Below are positions 1 through 5,700 of a stretch of 7,639 nt of DNA, one piece after another. A program made the position numbers and the translations under genes. How positions within the stretch are numbered: the first letter of the stretch is position 1; every line of letters begins with the position of its first letter. Source of the DNA: JACOTK01 sp038256565 (GTDB lineage: Bacteria > Actinomycetota > Acidimicrobiia > Acidimicrobiales > CADCSY01). The DNA lies in assembly GCA_038256565.1 (NCBI GenBank), contig JBBSKG010000108.1, positions 1-7,639 on the forward strand, in the 5' to 3' direction. Under the pieces are notes generated by a model. That model made no database searches and was not told where the DNA came from. It saw only the letters and a list, made by a program, of their open reading frames with translations.

Positions 1-1
1 T

Positions 2-673
2 GACAGCTCGCACGGACTGTTGATCTCATGGCTTAGTGAGCACGAACCTGGACGAGTACTTGATCTTGGTTGTTCGCACGGAGCGCTTTCAGCGATGGCT
101 CGTGAAATGGGCCATGAAGTGACTGGTGTAGATCTTGAAAAACACGATGAGGTTGTGAGCAGGCTCGATCTTTTTGTTGAAGCTGATCTTTCTCGAGGTA
201 TCCCTAACGAAGTCGGCACTGACTATGACGTGATCGTGGCAGCCGATGTGCTCGAACACGTTCCTGAACCGGCAGTTCTGTTGGGCGAAATTGCTAGTCG
301 CCTTGCGCCCGTGGGTTCTTTGATAGTGAGCGTTCCTAATTTTGCTCATTGGTACCCTCGCATTCGCGTCGCGCTTGGGCTCTTTGATTATGACCGGCGA
401 GGCATTCTTGATAAGGGTCATTTGCGTTTCTTTACCCGACGCTCCTTGGAGAAGATGCTAAATAAAGCCGGTTTCGTTATTCGTCGACGTGAGGTTGTCG
501 GGCTTCCCTTTGAAGTAGCTGGCCGAGGTGGCATTTCAGGTCAAGACAGCGTTCTTGGGGGTGGCCTGTTGAAACGCATCGAACGGGTAGCGGTTCGACT
601 GCGTCCAACGCTATTTGGCTATCAGTTCATTTACGAGCTTGAAGTAAAACCAGCAGCAGCACGTACTTTTTGA
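2..673 (+). CDS. Class I SAM-dependent methyltransferase, C-terminal part (5' end outside window)
   Basis: Partial gene: the frame is open to the left edge (first visible residues DSSHGLLISWL), so the TTG at 20 is probably internal and not the true start. The visible 223 residues carry the Rossmann-fold methyltransferase motifs in order: motif I VLDLGCSHG (fragment residues 19-27, SAM-binding glycine loop), the acidic residue after strand 2 in VTGVDLE, the DYDVIVAADVLEHV block typical of Methyltransf_11/23 proteins, SVPNFAHW on strand 5, and the late LRFFTRRSLEKMLNKAGF segment. No membrane segment is seen, so it is probably cytoplasmic. The SSHGLL lead-in without a start suggests that a further domain precedes it. 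I recall this methyltransferase type at the end of actinobacterial GT2 glycosyltransferase-methyltransferase fusions, but that is inference. Acceptor unknown; a sugar or lipid-linked glycan fits the neighbours. The stop TGA (671-673) lies inside the convergent giant gene. Confidence 0.9.
   Translation, partial: DSSHGLLISWLSEHEPGRVLDLGCSHGALSAMAREMGHEVTGVDLEKHDEVVSRLDLFVEADLSRGIPNEVGTDYDVIVAADVLEHVPEPAVLLGEIASRLAPVGSLIVSVPNFAHWYPRIRVALGLFDYDRRGILDKGHLRFFTRRSLEKMLNKAGFVIRRREVVGLPFEVAGRGGISGQDSVLGGGLLKRIERVAVRLRPTLFGYQFIYELEVKPAAARTF
631..673. other. Tail-to-tail coding overlap of the convergent genes
   Basis: The methyltransferase stop (671-673, + strand) and the giant gene's stop (TAA, 633-631 on the minus strand) enclose 43 bp that code for protein on both strands. 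There is no intergenic space for a shared terminator. A short inverted repeat (674-688, 6-bp arms around GTT) directly follows the methyltransferase stop but has no T-run after it on either strand. Confidence 0.85.
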
Positions 674-2709
674 CAAAGCGTTGCTTTGACGGGAACTTCT
701 TGGAAGCCAGGGGGGAAGCTCAAAGCCTTGCCTTGATACCAATAAAAGGTTTCGAGTACAACTCGATCGTCAAGCATCACGATGAGCGAGTGCATCCGTG
801 GGTCGGCTACAACCTCAAGTAGGTAGGTGTGGCCTATCTTTATGGGGACCGGCAACATCTCGATCAAGAAACCAAATCGTGATGATCCCGATAGTTCAAA
901 CTTCATATGGCCATCATTGAGGTACATTGCGGTTACAGCGGCTTTGTTTGAGCCATCTTGAAAGTTGACGATTGTTTCGTTCGTGCCTATTGGGCGTTTG
1001 GAAAATCTTATTTTCGCGCGGTGTAATCCGGTCACACCGGTGCGTTCCACGGGCACCCATGGGGTCCGTTTCACGCTGTTTGTCATCATTCCGTCGTTGA
1101 GATAGAGCCCATCGCAGTTGCCTACTATCACCAACGAACCTGATGTCCCAGTAATTGGGAGCTCATCGTGCACCTGCACAGATGGGGGCCGGAAGCCTCC
1201 GAGTCGTCGTCCAGTCCATGAGTCAATATCTTGCTGGAACCCAACAAAGCCAGCAACTACGCCTGCGGGCACGTTAGGGCTATATGACCGCTGAAAGACA
1301 GCTGCAAGTGACAGGTTTATTCCAGCGGTAAAAAGACCGAGACAAGCAGTCACGATTACAGCGGCTCTTGTAAGCCTTACCCAATTGAAACGTTGACGAG
1401 CAAGGACGTGGAATCCCGTTAGGCCCGTCAAGACAAAGAAGGGGAAGAGGTCGGCAAGATAACGATGGGCGATATAACCAAATGGCAAGATGGACAGTCC
1501 GCTTGCTATGACGCCAAATAGGGGAATCCGTAAAGTCCTTAGTGAAGGATGATTGGTTTCTGTGATACGGCGAAAACGTAAGATGGCGATGATTCCCAAA
1601 AGGGATAGCAGGCAGAGAATCGATAGGGTTGCTGGAACACTTCCCGTTCGGTCAATGAGATCGAATTGAACGTCCCCGATGACTTTTCCTGGAATGGGCG
1701 GAAAATCAACAAATGGGAATCGCCGTGAAATGCTTAAGGCAGTTGGATCGATGTAGTGCCACAGGGTTGTTGGTATGAATTGAAGTCCAAAGAGTGTGCC
1801 GTTATTGGCGGCGAGCATTTGTTGACGAGTTGGGTCGACGAGCGTGGAACCTTGATAGGCAAATGGAACACTGAACAAAGTTTGGAACTTTACAAAATTG
1901 ACAAGCACATAAAGCCCGAGTGGGATCAGGGGCGCAACACCAAGGACAAACCCTTTCTTGAGTGTCTCAACTTTTTGCTGGAAAGACGTTTGCCCAGAAA
2001 GTGCTCTCCATGGTTTTAGTTTTAGAAGACTCAGACCACACGCCAATGACAATCCGGCGAGTGGACCAAGTCCAATGGAGACGCGAGAGCCGAGTGCAGC
2101 GGTGGTGAGTAGTGAAACGAGTGCTAAGCGCCGCCAAGTTGGTTTTTCGATATAGCCAATGAGCGCGTTGATGGCGGCAAGTGAAAAGGCTACGCCCCAC
2201 ATCAAGGCTTCGTGATAGACCCATGCTCGACTGGCGAGATAAACAAGGCTGGACCCACCCCCCAGGAGGGCCATGAAGCAGCCGATTCCAAGTAGTTCAA
2301 GGGTGGTAACGGGATCGTCGCCTCTGATCATTCCTCGGATACGCCATGCCAGATGGCTAATAACAGCCATGATCACGACATATGCAACGAGCATCGAAAG
2401 CTGCGTAAGTCGACCGTCGAGGTGGTCGCTGAACATCAAGAACGGAAGACGAAAGAGGGCGGGTATCGGTCCCTGATACAGATAGGACTTTCCGTCGATC
2501 GTGAATGACTCTATGCCTAGAGCTTGTTGTGGGACATCCCACTTGCCATTGAGCAAAACATGTGCCTGGGCGTCATAGAAGCCGCCCATCTTTTGCCAGC
2601 TAAATAGCTCCCAACTACCTGCCGTGAGCATCCAGGTAAACACGATCGAGCCGGTGAAGCTTCCAGCTGCACTGGCCAAGAAATGACGGGAGCGAGGAGA
2701 AGCCGTTAG
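631..2709 (-). other. Protein region: second GT-C-like membrane module and its C-terminal beta-rich domain
   Basis: Residues about 1485-2176. About 11 hydrophobic segments (from 1496-1513 to 1931-1955) start inside the cell and end outside. The first long outer loop holds GGFYDAQAHVLLNGKWDV (1526-1543, with D1530 and D1542) and GKSYLYQGPIPALFRLPFL (1557-1575), resembling the acidic first loop and G-x-Y...GP-x-PAL pattern of GT-C sugar transferases of the PMT/ArnT kind. YIAHRYLADLFPFFVL (1896-1911) is a further likely conserved block. The last 175 residues are beta-rich, start with SLVIVGNCDGLYLNDG, and carry the only two extracytoplasmic cysteines of this module (C2016, C2163); a lectin-like jelly-roll is possible. 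I recognise the module type as an actinobacterial membrane protein but cannot name its reaction. Confidence 0.6.
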
Positions 2710-5700
2710 ACGTTTCAGTAGCGCCGAACGTTCGCGAGTATTTTCGGTGCCTCGAAGGCGATCTATCAAAGTGTGGACTAGAAGAAAGAACACCGCAGTG
2801 AGCCCGAGCCAATGCATGGTCTCGAAACGTCCTGGCCACGTTGAGTCCGAAGGGTAATTGTGTCTTAGGTGGGAAATACCGATTAATGATGCACTTAAGC
2901 CAAATGTAGCGAATGTGGCGAAGCTCAACAGTGAGCGACTGTTACGAATTGTTAAGCCGATACCTACCAGAGCGGAGGCAGCGAGGCCGATAATTGGCCT
3001 ACTGATGAAGTAGCCAATTGCTCCGATGAGAAACATGGCAATGGCGACTACATATAACGAAGGAGAGTTTCCTTGCCAAGCAATTGGCCATTCAAATTGC
3101 GGTCTGTCTACTTGGGGGTCGTCATCTAAAGTCAATACCGAGCCAACAGGGTCAACAGTTTTGCGCCTACGAGTGAAGCTGGCGATCAAGATGCCTAGGC
3201 AGACAACAAGGCCGAGTAGCGAGGCCTGTATCCCTCGCCAGACTGTTCGTTGTGGAGTCCATTCAAGGTCAATGACAAATGGTTTGTTAGAGGCTGGGGC
3301 AGTCACAAGCCAGCCATTGGCAAAGCCATCAATGAGACGAGATGGGCCGAGGATATGGCCACCCATGTTTGCTTGCCAGCCTTTGTTTTGGCTCTCCCCA
3401 AGAACTAGCCAAAACTCTCTTGCGCGTCCAGGGGCGACCTTGATGGAGCGCTTGGTTGGTGAATGGGTGGTGACAGTAAGACGAGGGGCTTCCTTGGCTT
3501 GATATGGCTGTTGATTTTTTGTCACCCAAGCTTCGATGGTTTCTCCGGCACCTCCTTGAGCTGAGGTGAGAACCAGACGGTCGAGATCGAATCCGCTTAG
3601 CTTTCCGGGTGAGGTGCGAATCTCGTGCTCGCCTTTGGTGAGCGTTAATGGTTCGGTTCCACAGGGTTCAATTCGTAGTCCATCTCGGTTTAGAGCGTCG
3701 TTATGAAGTCCCGATATGCGAACCGGATATGACTTGTTGTCAATAGTGATCAGGTCATTGCGACACTTGAATGCAAGTACCCCTGAGGCTGGTGGGAGCT
3801 GAACTCCAGGGATTCCAATTTCGGCAATAGCAACGGGCATGGCTATGGGGTCGTTGGTGTACCAATCGATGGTTGTAGTGGGTTCTGTGGCGAGAATTGT
3901 GATGGTCACCTTGTCGGTGGTCATGGCGGGGAAGTGCACAGTTGTTGGAGTTGGAACATCAAGCGCAGAGACAGGACCAGTGAGAGTGGGAAGCGTTACC
4001 TCGCGAGTTTCTCCATCGGAACCAGACAAGAGGAGTCTTGTGGGAACGCTGTGACGTCCATCTCGAACAACTTGGAGGTCAAGGCGGTCAAAGGTTTGTG
4101 CAGTGCTGAACGCGTACTGCACCCAATGTCCTTCTTGTTGCAGAAACCCTGGGCTCCAATGAGTAGAGGGGTCACCATCTAACGCCGCCGAAGAACGAGC
4201 ACGAACCTCTCCAGATAAACGCCCCGACGAACTGGCCGTGACCCCACCGCCTTCAGCAAGTGGGATGCCCACTAGATCGTCAATGACTGGGTCTGGAGCA
4301 TGAGCCGAGATTCTTGCGCTGCCGGAAAGTTCAAAGGTCCGGGTGCTGGGCAGCGTAAACGAACGGACCATTGCTTCTTCTGAATCTTGAAGCACGGGTT
4401 CTCTGGGGTTAGACCTCTGACGAGCGACAACAATCGCCATACGATGTTGAAGGTCGTTTTTAACGCGAGACAACAGTTCGGTTGGTAGTCGCGTGACTTC
4501 GTCGATAGCGCCGCTGAAGCCGCCAATTCTGATCTCAGCAAAACCAACGCCATCAAGGCCTGAATAGTTCGAGCCAGTCGCTAAGCCGTCACTAAGTATC
4601 TCAACTCCAAGTGTAGAAAACGTACGTTCTGACAGGTTGATGAGCTGACCCGGAGCACGGAGGGAATCTTCGTCAAGATCCACATCGACGGGGTTGCGCT
4701 CATCGAAGGTCAGCCGAACTTGAGTGATGAATCTATCCCTCCCCCCCTGAGGCTGGAGCAATGTCACATGTTCAGAAGTCACTGGCTTATCGAGCGACAC
4801 GACGATACGTTCACCAATGACAGATGAGAATGCACCAGTGACCCATGCAGTTTCGGGGTTAGCATCGATGGCCCGAGATGGCCGTGCGTGGGGCGCATAA
4901 CGAATCGGATCGCCGTAACTGGTAGCGCTCGCACTGATTCCTCCCTTGGGAGTTATTACTGTTGCGGTTGAGTCATTTGAGTTAGAAAAGAGCGGAATAC
5001 GAGCGTCTGCTGGGTCGACGCGAAGTGGCTTTTCGCCTATGTATTCGGTGTAACCGCCGTTTTCTCGTAGCCCAAACCAACGTTGGGCTCTACGTCTATT
5101 TGTATCGGTGATGATGAGATCGTTTTCACCTGCGGTCGCTAATGCGTTGAGTCCACGATCCCCAGCAAGCGAGCCTGCATAGAGCAAAGAGGCATCTGGG
5201 TCGATCAGCCCCACCTCGGCGGCTTCAACGATGCCTTCGCCGTCACCATCGACAGTCTGCATCCGGTTCGTAGGTCGGGAATGGATTATGGGCAAGGGGT
5301 CGGTCACGGGAAAGACCGCAAGTGGAGGAGGTTCTGTTAGAGCGGGTTCTGTTGAGCCAGTTTTTGTGGGGACAGGTTCGGTTGCGAGGGTGATCTCATC
5401 AATAAGTGGAAGTGACTCCACGGCTCGATTTATTGGTGCTGATGGGCCAAACCGAAGAGGTGGGCCAAGGCCAGGAGGGGGAGGCGAGAACAGCGCCCAT
5501 GCAAGCCAGGGCCGTGGAGTGCGGTAGCGCTCGTATTCAAGATCAAAACGTGTAAGAACATCTCCAGCACCCATGAGGCGTGCGACAGGTGCGATACCTG
5601 CGGGGTCAAGCGTTCCTTCTTGCATGCGTCTATCAAGAGCGTTTAGCAGCGAAACTGTGCCAGGCGAGCCCATTGGGACCAATTCCCGAGCGACCATCGG

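Noticed and set aside
20..22. TTG at 20 as the start of the methyltransferase
   Set aside because: The frame continues open to the window edge and the preceding residues look like part of the protein, so the gene is treated as partial.
674..688. Inverted repeat caaagc-gtt-gctttg right after the methyltransferase stop, a possible terminator
   Set aside because: The stem is only 6 bp with half A/T pairs, there is no T-run downstream on either strand, and the bases code for the C-terminus of the giant protein. It may be chance.
2254..2270. C-rich run with an aggagg core at 2264-2269, a possible ribosome site on the + strand
   Set aside because: No credible + strand gene follows. The bases code for the LLGGGSS turn of the second membrane module.
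3026..3502. 158-residue open frame on the + strand, antisense to the giant gene
   Set aside because: It lies wholly opposite a strong coding frame, and its translation has no recognisable domain and an irregular composition (many R, T, S, P, Q). Shadow of the minus-strand gene.
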